A DNA stretch of 64,000 bases from Microbacterium ureisolvens (GCF_015278315.1 NZ_JADIJE010000007.1:167067-231066), one strand, 5' to 3'. Positions 53,457 through 62,670 are shown, counted from the stretch's first letter. A program made the numbers and translations. The notes: generated from the letters alone by a model not told the origin.

Positions 53457-54746
53457 ATGAGGAAGCACATCTTGCCCATCGCCGTGTTGGGTGTGGCAGC
53501 ACTCGGCATCACCGCCTGCAGCGCGGGCGGCGGAGAGGGCGACGACGCGAGCTCGGGCGAGGGAAAGACGCTCGACGTCTGGATCATGGAGGGGACCAAC
53601 CCCGACGCCGAGCCGTTCTTCGACGAGGTGGCCGCGGCGTTCGAGGAGGAGACCGGCGCGACGCTCAACGTCGAGTTCGTGCAGTGGGCCGACGCCCACG
53701 ACCGTTTCGTCACGTCGATCGCGGGCGGTACGACGCCCGACGTCGCCGAGACCGGCACCACCTGGACGCCCGAGTTCGCCGACGCCGGTGCGCTCGCGCC
53801 GATCGGCGACTACGTCTCGGAGGAGGGCCTGGACGGCGACCTCGTGGAGGGGCTCGTCGAGTCGGGCACGTACGACGACGAGCTGTACGGCATGCCGTGG
53901 TACGCCGGCGTGCGCTCGCTCGTCTACCGCACCGACGTCTTCGAGGAGCTCGGCCTGAGCGCGCCCACCAACTGGGACGAGCTGCGCGAGGCGGCGCTGG
54001 CCATCAAGGCGGCCAAGCCCGACATGACGGCCGTCGCCGTGCCCGGCGACGCCGAGTTCACGGTGTACCCCTGGGTGTGGGGCGCCGGCGGCGAGGTCGC
54101 CACCGAGGACGGCGGCGAGTGGACGAGCCAGCTCGACTCGCCCGAGTCGGTCGAAGGCCTCGAGTTCTGGACCGGGCTCGCCACCGAGGACGGCCTGTCG
54201 TCGGCCGGCGCGACCACGTGGCGCGAGACCGACGTGCTCGACGGCTTCGCGGCGGGCACGGTCGGCATGGGCGTCATGGGCTCGTGGACGCCCGCGGCGA
54301 TCGTCGAGAAGAACCCCGAGATGGAGGGCAAGTTCGCCGCCATCCCGATCCCCGGCCAGGACGGCGGCATCTCGCCGTCGGTGCTCGGCGGCTCGCACCT
54401 CAGCGTCTTCGAGACGGCCGACGACAAGGACCTCGCGTTCGAGTTCGTCAAGCTCATGACCACGGGCGAGTTCGCCGAGAAGTGGGGCGAGCAGAGCGGC
54501 TACTTCCCCGGTCAGACCTCGCTGCTGGAGGCCTCGATCGAGAGCGCCGACCCGCTCGTCGTGCCGTTCGCGACGCAGATGGTCGACGGCGGCGCCTCGG
54601 TGCCGGTGACGCCGACCTTCGGCGCCGTGCAGGCGAAGAAGACGACCAGCGCCATGATGCAGGCCATCCTGTCGGGTCAGAAGGACGTCGAGACGGCGGC
54701 GAAGGATGCCGCCGCCGAGATGACCGCAACGCTCAACGACCAGTAA
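53457..54746 (+). CDS. ABC sugar transporter substrate-binding lipoprotein (muropeptide sugar)
   Basis: This 429-residue family-1 solute-binding lipoprotein has a signal with lipobox GITAC (Cys at about 21) and a Gly/Ser linker. The mature part starts TLDVWIMEGTNPDAEPFFDE, with FVQWADAHDRFVTSIAGGTT and YGMPWYAGVRSLVYRTDVFE. ATG 53457 has AAGGGAG five bases upstream; an in-frame GTG 33 bases earlier is less likely. Gene context suggests GlcNAc-(anhydro)MurNAc or a related amino sugar as ligand. Confidence 0.9.
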   Translation: MRKHILPIAVLGVAALGITACSAGGGEGDDASSGEGKTLDVWIMEGTNPDAEPFFDEVAAAFEEETGATLNVEFVQWADAHDRFVTSIAGGTTPDVAETGTTWTPEFADAGALAPIGDYVSEEGLDGDLVEGLVESGTYDDELYGMPWYAGVRSLVYRTDVFEELGLSAPTNWDELREAALAIKAAKPDMTAVAVPGDAEFTVYPWVWGAGGEVATEDGGEWTSQLDSPESVEGLEFWTGLATEDGLSSAGATTWRETDVLDGFAAGTVGMGVMGSWTPAAIVEKNPEMEGKFAAIPIPGQDGGISPSVLGGSHLSVFETADDKDLAFEFVKLMTTGEFAEKWGEQSGYFPGQTSLLEASIESADPLVVPFATQMVDGGASVPVTPTFGAVQAKKTTSAMMQAILSGQKDVETAAKDAAAEMTATLNDQ

Positions 54747-54756
54747 GAGAAGACGC

Positions 54757-55731
54757 ATGGCTTTCATGCCTCAGGCGCCGGTGGCGGAGGAGCGCACCTC
54801 CTCCGCCGCCGGCGCGGCGGTCGCGACGGGATCCCGCCGTCGCCCGATCGACCGCCTCCGGCCGTGGATGCTCATCGCGCCGGCACTCGTCGTGCTGGCG
54901 GGACTGCTCCTGTGGCCCCTCATCCGGGTGGTCCTGTTCTCGTTCCAGGACTACGGCCTGCGCGAGATCGTCTCGGGCGAGCCGAACTTCATCGGCGTCG
55001 ACAACTACGTCGAGGTGCTGACCAGCCCGACGCTGTGGACCGTCGTGCTTCCGAACACCGTCGGCTTCGCGGCGCTCGCCGTCTTCGGCACGGTGGCGTT
55101 CGGAACCCTCGTCGCCCTGCTCCTGCAGTCCCTCGGCACCTTCTGGCGCACCGTCGTGGCGAGCGCCATCATGGCGGCCTGGGCCATGCCCGCCGTCACC
55201 GGCACGTACGTGTGGGTCTGGATCTTCGACGCCGACCGCGGCATCTTCAACCAGGTCCTCATGCAGCTCGGGCTCATGGACGAGCCCTACAACTGGTTCA
55301 CGAACCGCTGGTCGTTCTACGCGATCGTCCTGCTCAACGTGATCCACCACGGCTTCCCGTTCGTCGCGGTGACGGTGCTGGCGGGTCTCCTCGGCGTGCC
55401 GAAGGAGACGCTGGAGGCGGCTTCCCTCGACGGCGCCGGCGCCTGGCGCCGCTTCTGGAGCATCACCTTCCCGCAGCTGAACCAGGTGTTCGCGGTCGTC
55501 ATCATCCTGTCGACGATCTGGGACTTCAAGGTCTTCGCCCAGGTGTACCTGATGCCCGGCGGCGCCGGCTCCAACCGCGAGGTGCTCAACCTCGGCGTCT
55601 GGTCGTACGTCGAATCGTTCGGCCAGAACCGGTACGGCTTCGGCTCCGCGATCGCGGTGCTGCTCACCCTGCTGCTGCTCGGCATCACCGTCGTGTACGT
55701 GCGGCGGCTTCTCAAGGAGGACCAGCTGTGA
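54757..55731 (+). CDS. ABC sugar transporter permease, MalF type (muropeptide sugar)
   Basis: This 324-residue permease has a hydrophilic N-terminus and six helices, such as MLIAPALVVLAGLLLWPLIR and LLTLLLLGITVVYVRRL at the end. The EAA loop reads LEAASLDGAGAWRRFW. It follows the solute-binding gene by 10 bases and overlaps the next permease by four. No ATPase is linked. Confidence 0.9.
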   Translation: MAFMPQAPVAEERTSSAAGAAVATGSRRRPIDRLRPWMLIAPALVVLAGLLLWPLIRVVLFSFQDYGLREIVSGEPNFIGVDNYVEVLTSPTLWTVVLPNTVGFAALAVFGTVAFGTLVALLLQSLGTFWRTVVASAIMAAWAMPAVTGTYVWVWIFDADRGIFNQVLMQLGLMDEPYNWFTNRWSFYAIVLLNVIHHGFPFVAVTVLAGLLGVPKETLEAASLDGAGAWRRFWSITFPQLNQVFAVVIILSTIWDFKVFAQVYLMPGGAGSNREVLNLGVWSYVESFGQNRYGFGSAIAVLLTLLLLGITVVYVRRLLKEDQL

Positions 55732-56555
55732 CCCGGCCCTCGATCGGACGACGCATCCTCAAGGGCGTCGCCGTCTTCCTGCTGCTCGTCTTCACGCTGT
55801 TCCCGACCTACTGGATGCTCGTCAGCGCGTTCGACGAGAACCCCTCGGGCGGTGCGCAGCTCGTGCCCCGGCAGTTCACGTTCGACCACTTCGTGTACGT
55901 GCTCACCGAGGGCGGGTTCGCGACGTTCCTTCGCAACTCCGCCGTGGTCGCGCTCGTCGTCGTGCTCGCGTCGGGCCTGCTGGGCCTCCTGGCCTCGATC
56001 GCCGTCGCCCGCTTCCGATTCCCCCTCCGCACCCAGATCGTCATGATGATCCTCGTCGTGCAGATGGTCCCGCTCGAGGCGCTGGTGATCCCGCTGTTCG
56101 TGCAGGTGCGCGACCTGCAGCTGCTCGGCACGCTGACGGGCCTGATCATCGTCTACACCGCGCTCGCGCTTCCGTTCGGCATCTGGATGCTGCGCGGCTT
56201 CGTCGCGGCCGTCCCGGTGGAGCTCGAGGAGGCGGCGTACATCGACGGCGCGTCGTGGTGGCGCATGTTCCGCTCGGTGCTGCTGCCGCTCGTGGCACCG
56301 GGCCTCGTGGCGACGAGCGTGTTCGCGTTCATCACCGCGTGGAACGAGTTCATCTTCGCCATGACGCTCCTGGGCGGCGCCACCGAGAACTACACCGTGT
56401 CGATCGGGCTTCGGCAGTTCTTCGGCCTGCACTCGAACGACTGGGGCTCGGTCATGGCGGCGTCGACCATCATCACCATCCCCGTCATGATCTTCTTCAT
56501 CGTCGTGCAGCGGCGCCTGTCGAGCGGGCTCGTCGCCGGGGCGGTGAAGGGCTGA
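55728..56555 (+). CDS. ABC sugar transporter permease, MalG type (muropeptide sugar)
   Basis: This 275-residue permease starts with a GTG (55728, GTGA overlap) after AAGGAGG inside the previous gene. It has six helices, EAA loop EEAAYIDGASWWRMFR and the terminal SSGLVAGAVKG. Only one base separates its stop from the NagZ gene. A shared MsiK-type ATPase elsewhere is presumed. Confidence 0.92.
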   Translation: MTRPSIGRRILKGVAVFLLLVFTLFPTYWMLVSAFDENPSGGAQLVPRQFTFDHFVYVLTEGGFATFLRNSAVVALVVVLASGLLGLLASIAVARFRFPLRTQIVMMILVVQMVPLEALVIPLFVQVRDLQLLGTLTGLIIVYTALALPFGIWMLRGFVAAVPVELEEAAYIDGASWWRMFRSVLLPLVAPGLVATSVFAFITAWNEFIFAMTLLGGATENYTVSIGLRQFFGLHSNDWGSVMAASTIITIPVMIFFIVVQRRLSSGLVAGAVKG

Positions 56556-56556
56556 C

Positions 56557-57987
56557 ATGGACGTCCGAGAGCTGGTGCCGGGCGTCCTGCTGCCCGGATT
56601 CGCCGGACCGTCGCTGCCGGACTGGGTGCGCGACGAACTGCGGCGGGGACTCGGCGGGGTGTGCCTCTTCGCCGGAAACGTCGACCCGGCCGACCCCGAC
56701 GGGACGGCGCGCCTGGCGGCCGGCATCCGCGCGGTGCGGCCCGAGACGCTCATCGCGGCCGACGAGGAGGGTGGCGTGGTCACCCGGCTCGAGGGCCGCG
56801 ACGGGTCGACGCTGCCGTCTCCCGCTCAGCTCGGCCTGGTGTCACCGGAGTTCGCCGAGCGCGCGGGTGCGGTGCTCGGTGAGCGCGTGCGCCGCGCCGG
56901 GATCGACCTCGTGCTGGCGCCGAGCGCAGACGTCAACGACAACCCGGCCAACCCCGTCATCGGCGCGCGCTCGTTCGGCGCCGACCCCGACGAGGTCGCG
57001 GCGCGCGTCGTGGCGACGGTGCGCGGCATCCGTTCCCGTCGCGGTGTCGCGCCGTGCGTGAAGCACTGGCCGGGTCACGGCGACACCGACGTCGACTCGC
57101 ACCGCGGGGTGCCGACGGTGCCGGCCGCGACCGCCGCACGTCACGCGGCGCCGTTCGCCGCGGCGATCCACGAGGGCGTGCCCGCCATCATGACCGCACA
57201 TATCGTGGTGCCCGAATGGGGCGCCGAGCCGGTCACCGTCAACCCCGACGCGATCGCGCGGCTGCGGGCCGACGGCTTCGACGGCGTGGTGGTGACGGAC
57301 GCCGTCGACATGGCCGCGATCGCCGGCAGCTACGGCATCGGGGGCGGAGCGGCACGGGCGCTGGCCGCCGGCGCGGACCTGGTGTGCCTCGGCAACCCCG
57401 AGCTGAGCGGCGTCGACGCCGCGGCCCAGTACGCCGAGGTGGTCGGCGCCGTCGTGGCGGCGGTGGATGACGGACGGCTCTCGGCCGAGCGGCTGCGTGA
57501 GGCGCACGGCCGCGTCGCACGCCTCGCCGCGGTCACGGCGGGAGAGCGCGCGGGGACCGGGACGCCGACGAGCGACGCCGCGAGTGCGGTCGCCGTCGAC
57601 CCCGCCGACACCGACGCGATCGCCGAGGCGCTGGCCGCGGCATCCGATCCCCACGCGCTCGAGGCGCTGCGACGCATCTCGCGCGTCGTCGACGCCCGGG
57701 CGGGTGCGACGCAGGCCGCCGCGACGCGGGCGGTCCCGGTCGTCGAGACGCTGCGGGCGCTCGCGGACGGGCGCCCAGAGGCGGACGCGGAAATCACGGC
57801 GGTCGTCGCCGACCGGCCGAGTCCGGCGCAGCGGGAGATGCTCGACCAGGCGCGGGCCGCGGGCGAGTGCATCGTGGTCAACGTCGGCGCGCTGCCCGGC
57901 GGGTTCGACGCGGCAGTCGTGCAGCTGGGCGCCGACTCGCAGTTCTCGGCCGCCATCGCGCGGGCCTGGGCGGGGGAGGGGCGATGA
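56557..57987 (+). CDS. nagZ: GH3 beta-N-acetylglucosaminidase, NagZ type
   Basis: This 476-residue cytoplasmic GH3 enzyme removes GlcNAc from the non-reducing end of GlcNAc-MurNAc or GlcNAc-anhydroMurNAc. The NagZ signature CVKHWPGHGDTDVDSHRGVP (about 167-186) carries the catalytic His-Asp dyad. The nucleophile Asp is in VVVTDAVDMAAI. There is no signal peptide, so it acts after uptake. The C-terminal 130 residues form an additional alpha/beta region not needed in the smallest NagZ proteins. The start lies two bases after the permease stop, and the stop overlaps the AnmK start (ATGA). Confidence 0.88.
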   Translation: MDVRELVPGVLLPGFAGPSLPDWVRDELRRGLGGVCLFAGNVDPADPDGTARLAAGIRAVRPETLIAADEEGGVVTRLEGRDGSTLPSPAQLGLVSPEFAERAGAVLGERVRRAGIDLVLAPSADVNDNPANPVIGARSFGADPDEVAARVVATVRGIRSRRGVAPCVKHWPGHGDTDVDSHRGVPTVPAATAARHAAPFAAAIHEGVPAIMTAHIVVPEWGAEPVTVNPDAIARLRADGFDGVVVTDAVDMAAIAGSYGIGGGAARALAAGADLVCLGNPELSGVDAAAQYAEVVGAVVAAVDDGRLSAERLREAHGRVARLAAVTAGERAGTGTPTSDAASAVAVDPADTDAIAEALAAASDPHALEALRRISRVVDARAGATQAAATRAVPVVETLRALADGRPEADAEITAVVADRPSPAQREMLDQARAAGECIVVNVGALPGGFDAAVVQLGADSQFSAAIARAWAGEGR

Positions 57988-59177
57988 GGATCCTCGCGCT
58001 CCAGTCAGGCACGAGCGCCGACGGCATCGACGCCGCCGTCGTCGACATCGATGCGTCCGGCGACGCGCTCGAGCTCGTCGTCGACGGCTGGGGCACCGAG
58101 CCCTGGCGGCCGGAGGAGCGGGAGCTCGTCATGCGCGCCGTCGCCGGCGACCCGCTCGACGCGGGCGAGTGGTGCGCGGTCGAGACGACCGTGGGCCAGG
58201 CCTTCGCGCGGGCCGCGACGCGGTTCGCCGCAGGGGCCGGAGTCGACCTCGTCTGCTCGCACGGGCAGACGGTGTTCCACGGCGTCGAGGGTGCCGCGGT
58301 GTGGGGCACGCTGCAGGTCGGCGAGCCCGCCTGGATCGCCCGCGCCACCGGCTGCCCCGTGGTCTTCAACCTGCGGGTGGCCGACGTCGCCGCCGGGGGC
58401 ATGGGCGCGCCCCTGATCACCGCGTTCGACGCGCGGTGGCTCGCCGGGGCGGCCGATGCCGCGGGCGCTCCCGTCGCCTCGCTCAACCTCGGCGGCATCG
58501 CGAACCTCCAGGTGGTCCGCCCCGACGGCACCGCGTCGGGCTTCGACACCGGCCCGGCGAACGCGCTGCTCGACGCCTGCGTCTCGCGCGCCACCGCCGG
58601 CGCCGAGACGTTCGACCGCGACGGCGCGTACGCCGCGGCCGGACGCGTCGACTCGCGGCTGCTCGACCGGCTGCGTGCGCACCCGTACTTCGCGCTCGCG
58701 GCCCCGAAGACCACGGGGCGCGAGACGTTCACGCTGGGTACCGTCGACGACGCCCTCGATGGCGCCGGCCTGCCGCTCGAGGACGTGTGCGCGACGCTGG
58801 TCGAGCTGACCGCGTCGACCGTCGCCGACGCTTTGACCCGTACGGCGCCCACGACGGCGCGTGTCGTCGTCTCGGGCGGCGGCGCGCGCAACCCCGTGCT
58901 GCTCGCGCGCCTGCGGGAGCTGCTCGGCATTCCCGTCGAGCCCAGCGACGCGTGGGGCATCCCCGCCGACGCGCGCGAGGCCGTCATGTTCGCCGCGCTG
59001 GCGTACCTGTCGGCGGCGCGCGTTCCCCTCGACCTGCCGGGCACGCCGGACGGCCGCGCCGCCGTCGCCGGCCAGTGGGACCTGTCGGTCGCACCGCTGC
59101 CCGCCCCGCCCACCGTCACCGCGGCATCGCCGCAGCTGCGCCGCCTGCGCGTGCGCACACGAGAGGAGCGATCGTGA
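57984..59177 (+). CDS. anmK: 1,6-anhydro-N-acetylmuramic acid kinase
   Basis: This 397-residue kinase opens and phosphorylates anhydroMurNAc to MurNAc-6-phosphate. The family GTSADGID motif is at 9-16, with CSHGQTVFHGV, FNLRVADVAAGGMGAPL and SLNLGGIANLQVV in order. The C-terminal ATP-binding motif VVSGGGARNPVLLARL is present. It overlaps NagZ by four bases and the next kinase by four. AnmK is best known from Gram-negatives; here it lies in an actinobacterial operon. Confidence 0.93.
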   Translation: MRILALQSGTSADGIDAAVVDIDASGDALELVVDGWGTEPWRPEERELVMRAVAGDPLDAGEWCAVETTVGQAFARAATRFAAGAGVDLVCSHGQTVFHGVEGAAVWGTLQVGEPAWIARATGCPVVFNLRVADVAAGGMGAPLITAFDARWLAGAADAAGAPVASLNLGGIANLQVVRPDGTASGFDTGPANALLDACVSRATAGAETFDRDGAYAAAGRVDSRLLDRLRAHPYFALAAPKTTGRETFTLGTVDDALDGAGLPLEDVCATLVELTASTVADALTRTAPTTARVVVSGGGARNPVLLARLRELLGIPVEPSDAWGIPADAREAVMFAALAYLSAARVPLDLPGTPDGRAAVAGQWDLSVAPLPAPPTVTAASPQLRRLRVRTREERS

Positions 59178-60070
59178 GCATCGTCGCCGTCGATCTGGGA
59201 AAGACCGGATGCCGCGTCCGCGCGACCTCCGGCAGCACGGTGTCGTCTGCCGCCGGCGCCGGGGTGCCCGGCCTCGCCGACAGCGAGGGCGACATCCGCG
59301 CCTTCGCGGCGATCGTCGCCGCGCTCGGGGACCTTCCCGAGGCGATGCGCTCTCCGGTCGCCTCGATGGGCGTCGGAGCCGCCGGCGCCGAGGCGGCGCC
59401 CGCCGCGGCGCTGGCGCTCGCCGAGCGGGTCTCGGCGCACGTCGAAGCGCCGGTCGCGGTCACGAGCGATGCCGTCACCGCCCACGCCGGCGCATTCGAG
59501 GGGACGGCGGGCACCATCGTCATCGTGGGCACCGGCACGGTCCTGCTCACGCTCGACGAGGCGGGGCGGCTGTCGCAGGTGGACGGCTGGGGGCCCTGGC
59601 TCGGCGACGAGGGCAGCGGCCGCGCGATCGGCCAGGAAGGTCTGCGCGCCGTGCTCGCGGCCCACGACGGCCGGGGTCCGGAGACGGCGCTCACGGATGC
59701 CGCGCTCGAGCTGCACTCGCCCCTCAGCACCCTGCCGCGCTGGGTCGCCGACACGGCGGCGCCGGCCCGGCAGCTCGCACGCTTCGCTCCTGCGGTGCTC
59801 GAGGCCGCGGCATCCGGCGACGCCGTCGCCCGCGACATCGTGGAGCGCGGCGTCGAGGCCGTGGTGCAGGCGTGTGCCGCGGCATCCGGTCCGTACTGCC
59901 TCATGGGCGGCATCGCCGGGTCGGGCGTCTTCGGCGACGCGCTGCGCGCGCGCCTGCGCGAACACGGGCTCGAGGTCGCCGAACCGCGGGGCGACGCGCT
60001 CGCAGGGGCGGAGTACATCGCGCGCACCCCGGGAAGCCCGTACGAGGGGAGCGTGGTGCGCCATGGTTGA
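59174..60070 (+). CDS. BadF/BadG-type amino-sugar kinase (GlcNAc or MurNAc kinase)
   Basis: This 298-residue kinase of the BadF/BadG/BcrA/BcrD ATPase family begins IVAVDLGKTGCRVRAT and has GTIVIVGTGTVLLTLDE, the GWGPWLGDEGSGRAIGQEGL signature and LMGGIAGSGVFGDALR. Members phosphorylate GlcNAc, MurNAc or glucosamine. In the operon it would recycle the GlcNAc released by NagZ, or MurNAc as MurK does. GTG 59174 overlaps the AnmK stop. Confidence 0.87.
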   Translation: MSIVAVDLGKTGCRVRATSGSTVSSAAGAGVPGLADSEGDIRAFAAIVAALGDLPEAMRSPVASMGVGAAGAEAAPAAALALAERVSAHVEAPVAVTSDAVTAHAGAFEGTAGTIVIVGTGTVLLTLDEAGRLSQVDGWGPWLGDEGSGRAIGQEGLRAVLAAHDGRGPETALTDAALELHSPLSTLPRWVADTAAPARQLARFAPAVLEAAASGDAVARDIVERGVEAVVQACAAASGPYCLMGGIAGSGVFGDALRARLREHGLEVAEPRGDALAGAEYIARTPGSPYEGSVVRHG

Positions 60071-60995
60071 CCTCGACGACCTGCGCCGCCAGCTCGCGTC
60101 GCTCACGACCGAGGCCGTCGACCCGGAGTTCGGCGATCTCGACCTCATGACCACGCCCGAGCTCGTCGCGGCGGTGATCGACCACAACCGGCAGGTCACC
60201 GATGCGCTGACCCACGCCTCGGACGAGCTCGCGCGCGCGGTCGACGTCGCCGCCGAGCGCATGCAGCGTGGCGGCCGCCTGCTCTACGTGGGCGCCGGCA
60301 CCCCGGGCCGCCTCGGGATCCTCGATGCCAGCGAGATCCCGCCGACCTTCGGCGAGCCGGCCGACCGCGTCGTCGGCATCATCGCGGGCGGGCAGCGCGC
60401 GATCCAGTGGGCGGTCGAGAACGCCGAAGACGACGTCGCCGCGGGGCGCGACGACATCTCCGGCGCGGACGTCGGCCCCGACGACTGCATCGTGGGCCTC
60501 ACCGCGTCGGGTCGCACGCCCTACGTGCTCGGTGCGATCGCCGAGGCACGCGCCCGCGGCGCGGCGACGATCGGCGTGAGCTGCAACCCCCGGTCGGAGC
60601 TCTCCGCGGCGGCCGACGTGGGCGTCGAGGTCATCGTCGGGCCTGAGCTCGTGGCCGGGTCGACCCGCCTGAAGGCCGGCACCGCGCAGAAGATCGTGCT
60701 CAACACGATCTCGACGCTCGCTATGGTGCGCATCGGCAAGACCTACGGCAACCGCATGGTCGACGTGCGCGCCACCAACGAGAAGCTGCGGGCTCGCGCG
60801 GTGCGCACGGTCATGGGCGTGGCCGACGTCGACCCCGCCGTGGCGCGCCGTGCGCTGGCCGACACGGGGTGGGAGGTCAAGCCCGCGATACTGATGTGCA
60901 TGAGGGGACTGACCGCGGATGCCGCGGCACGCGCGCTGTCGGATGCCCGAGGACGACTCCGCGAGGCGCTGGACCGCACGCGCGAGGCGGTGTGA
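60063..60995 (+). CDS. murQ: N-acetylmuramic acid 6-phosphate etherase
   Basis: This 310-residue SIS-domain etherase cleaves the lactyl ether of MurNAc-6-phosphate to give GlcNAc-6-phosphate and lactate. The signature GAGTPGRLGILDASEIPPTF (about 76-95) holds the catalytic Glu of DASE. Pro replaces the usual Ser in GTSGRLG. A second Glu lies in WAVENAEDD. SIS segments GLTASGRTPYVLGAI and GSTRLKAGTAQKIVLN are typical. It overlaps the kinase by eight bases. Confidence 0.93.
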   Translation: MVDLDDLRRQLASLTTEAVDPEFGDLDLMTTPELVAAVIDHNRQVTDALTHASDELARAVDVAAERMQRGGRLLYVGAGTPGRLGILDASEIPPTFGEPADRVVGIIAGGQRAIQWAVENAEDDVAAGRDDISGADVGPDDCIVGLTASGRTPYVLGAIAEARARGAATIGVSCNPRSELSAAADVGVEVIVGPELVAGSTRLKAGTAQKIVLNTISTLAMVRIGKTYGNRMVDVRATNEKLRARAVRTVMGVADVDPAVARRALADTGWEVKPAILMCMRGLTADAAARALSDARGRLREALDRTREAV

Positions 60996-61864
60996 TGGAC
61001 GTCCTGCTCCGGGTGCGGCAGTCGCGCGACCGTCTGAGCGCCTCCGAGCGCCGCGTCGCCGACGCGGTGCTGGCGGACCCGGAGCTGGTGCGCACGTCGA
61101 CGATCATGCGGCTCGCCGACGCCAGCGAGGCGTCGCAGTCGACGGTCGCGCGCTTCTGCCAGAGCCTCGGCTACCCCGGATACCGCGAGTTCCGCCTCGA
61201 CGTGATCGCCGCACTCAGCCGGGACCAGGCGCAGCGGGTGAGCTTCGACATCGCCGAGGGCGAGATCGCCGCCGACGACTCGATCGCCGAGACCGTTGCG
61301 AAGATCGCCTTCCAGGAGGTCCAGGCCATCCAGGACACCGCGCAGATGATCGACGCGGATGCCGTCGCCCGCGCGGTCGCCGAGATCCGCGGCGCGCGCC
61401 GCATCGAGCTCTACGGCGCGGGTGCTTCGTCGCTGAGCGCGCAGGACCTCTTCCAGAAGCTGAGCCGCATCGGCAAGCCGGCGGCCGTCTCCGTCGACAT
61501 CCACCTCGCCCTCGTGCAGGCGGCGCTCCTCGACGACGCCTCCGTCGCTATCGGCGTCTCGTTCCGCGGCGAGACGCGCGAGACCCTGGACTTCCTGACC
61601 ACCGCGCGACGCACCGGCGCGCTCACCATCGGGATCACCAACGCCGCGCAGTCGTCGCTCGACGACGTGTGCGACATCGTGCTGCGCACCAGCGTGCGCG
61701 AGAGCCGGTTCCGCAGCGGCGCCATGGCCAGCCGCATCGCGCAGCTCGCGCTCATCGACATGCTGTTCGTGCTCGTCCTGCGCCAGGACTTCCCGCTCAT
61801 GACCGAGAGCCTGCGGCGCACCTATGACGCGGTGAGCTCGCGTCGCCCCGAGCCTGGCGCCTGA
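60995..61864 (+). CDS. RpiR-family regulator (MurR-like)
   Basis: This 289-residue regulator has an N-terminal RpiR helix-turn-helix (LADASEASQSTVARFCQSLG, about 37-56). A SIS sugar-phosphate sensing domain (about 110-260, with IELYGAGASSLSAQDLFQKL and IGVSFRGETRETLDFLTTAR) follows. MurR in E. coli senses MurNAc-6-phosphate. Its position as last gene of the operon suggests it senses the pathway intermediate and represses the promoter at 53388. It overlaps murQ by one base (TGATG). Confidence 0.9.
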   Translation: MDVLLRVRQSRDRLSASERRVADAVLADPELVRTSTIMRLADASEASQSTVARFCQSLGYPGYREFRLDVIAALSRDQAQRVSFDIAEGEIAADDSIAETVAKIAFQEVQAIQDTAQMIDADAVARAVAEIRGARRIELYGAGASSLSAQDLFQKLSRIGKPAAVSVDIHLALVQAALLDDASVAIGVSFRGETRETLDFLTTARRTGALTIGITNAAQSSLDDVCDIVLRTSVRESRFRSGAMASRIAQLALIDMLFVLVLRQDFPLMTESLRRTYDAVSSRRPEPGA

Positions 61865-61912
61865 CCCCTGCGCCGGGTCGCGGCATCCGTCCCCCCTCGC
61901 CTCGGCGGGCCC

Positions 61913-61992
61913 GCGAACCCACCATTTCCGCGCGAACCCACACGGTTTCGCGCGCTCGAGCATGTGGGTTCGCTTCGAGAGTGTGGGTTCGC
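61913..61992. repeat. Four GCGAACCCAC words, two direct and two inverted
   Basis: GCGAACCCAC occurs at 61913-61922 and 61932-61941. Its complement GTGGGTTCGC occurs at 61964-61973 and 61983-61992. The two pairs can form alternative hairpins downstream of the RpiR gene and may terminate the operon. Confidence 0.65.
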
Positions 61993-62002
61993 GCCCGGAC
62001 CG

Positions 62003-62040
62003 TGAGGGGGAGGGGAGGGGGAGGGGGAGAGGGAGAGGGC
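62003..62040. other. G-rich tract with possible G-quadruplex
   Basis: The plus strand has consecutive runs of three to five G separated by single or few A residues. This is a canonical G-quadruplex pattern, in the leader region of the small lipoprotein gene. Confidence 0.6.
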
Positions 62041-62113
62041 CGTGGTCGGACCACACGGATCGGAGGAGTACCGTAGAAGGCATCCCCCGAAACGATTCGA
62101 AGAGGTATTCACC

Positions 62114-62632
62114 ATGCGCTCACGAAGCACAGCACTCCTGTCCATCGCCGCCGCCTCGGCTCTCCTGCTCGCCGGCTGCGCGTCGGCCGCGGACTCCGAG
62201 CCGAACGACACGTCGGCCGCGGACTCGGTCGTCGAGTCGTCCGTGACCGAGCCCGCCGCCGCCGGCGAGCGCGTCGGCGCCGACGGCAACGAGCTCGAGG
62301 TGTGGAGCGCCATCGTCCCCGACGAGAGCGCTGCCGCAGTCCTGGACGAGCCCGAGGCCGGCAACCAGTGGGTGACCGTCAACGTCGCCCAGTGGGTCGC
62401 CGACGAGGACCAGTCCGATGTCGACGTCGCGCCCGTCCTGCGCTCGACCGCCGACGAGTCCTTCTCGGCCGACGCCGTCTCGCAGCGCTCGGTCGACGTG
62501 CCGATGACGCCGGAGAAGTCCTACACCTTCGTGTGGAGCTTCCAGGTGCCCGAGGACCTCGTCGACGCCGAGACCCTCGTGCTCTGCGTCGGCTCGGGCG
62601 ACGAGGGCTGCAGCAGCCTCGCCGCAGAGTGA
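62114..62632 (+). CDS. Small lipoprotein of unknown function
   Basis: This 172-residue lipoprotein has a signal peptide (MRSRSTALLSIAAASALLLA) and lipobox LLAGC with Cys at about 22. An acidic Ser/Asp/Glu linker and a C-terminal beta-rich domain (about 60-172, with WVTVNVAQWV and SYTFVWSFQVPEDL) follow. The mature domain resembles DUF4352-like lipoproteins, but the match is weak. Cys at about 159 and 167 could form a disulphide. AGAGG lies eight bases before the ATG. Confidence 0.7.
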   Translation: MRSRSTALLSIAAASALLLAGCASAADSEPNDTSAADSVVESSVTEPAAAGERVGADGNELEVWSAIVPDESAAAVLDEPEAGNQWVTVNVAQWVADEDQSDVDVAPVLRSTADESFSADAVSQRSVDVPMTPEKSYTFVWSFQVPEDLVDAETLVLCVGSGDEGCSSLAAE

Positions 62633-62670
62633 TCTACGGTGCCGACCGCCCCACGGTCGGCGCCGGCACC

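Noticed and set aside
57878..60262. Minus-strand 794-residue frame over anmK and the kinase gene
   Set aside because: It crosses several well-supported plus-strand genes and has Ser/Ala/Arg composition typical of antisense frames.
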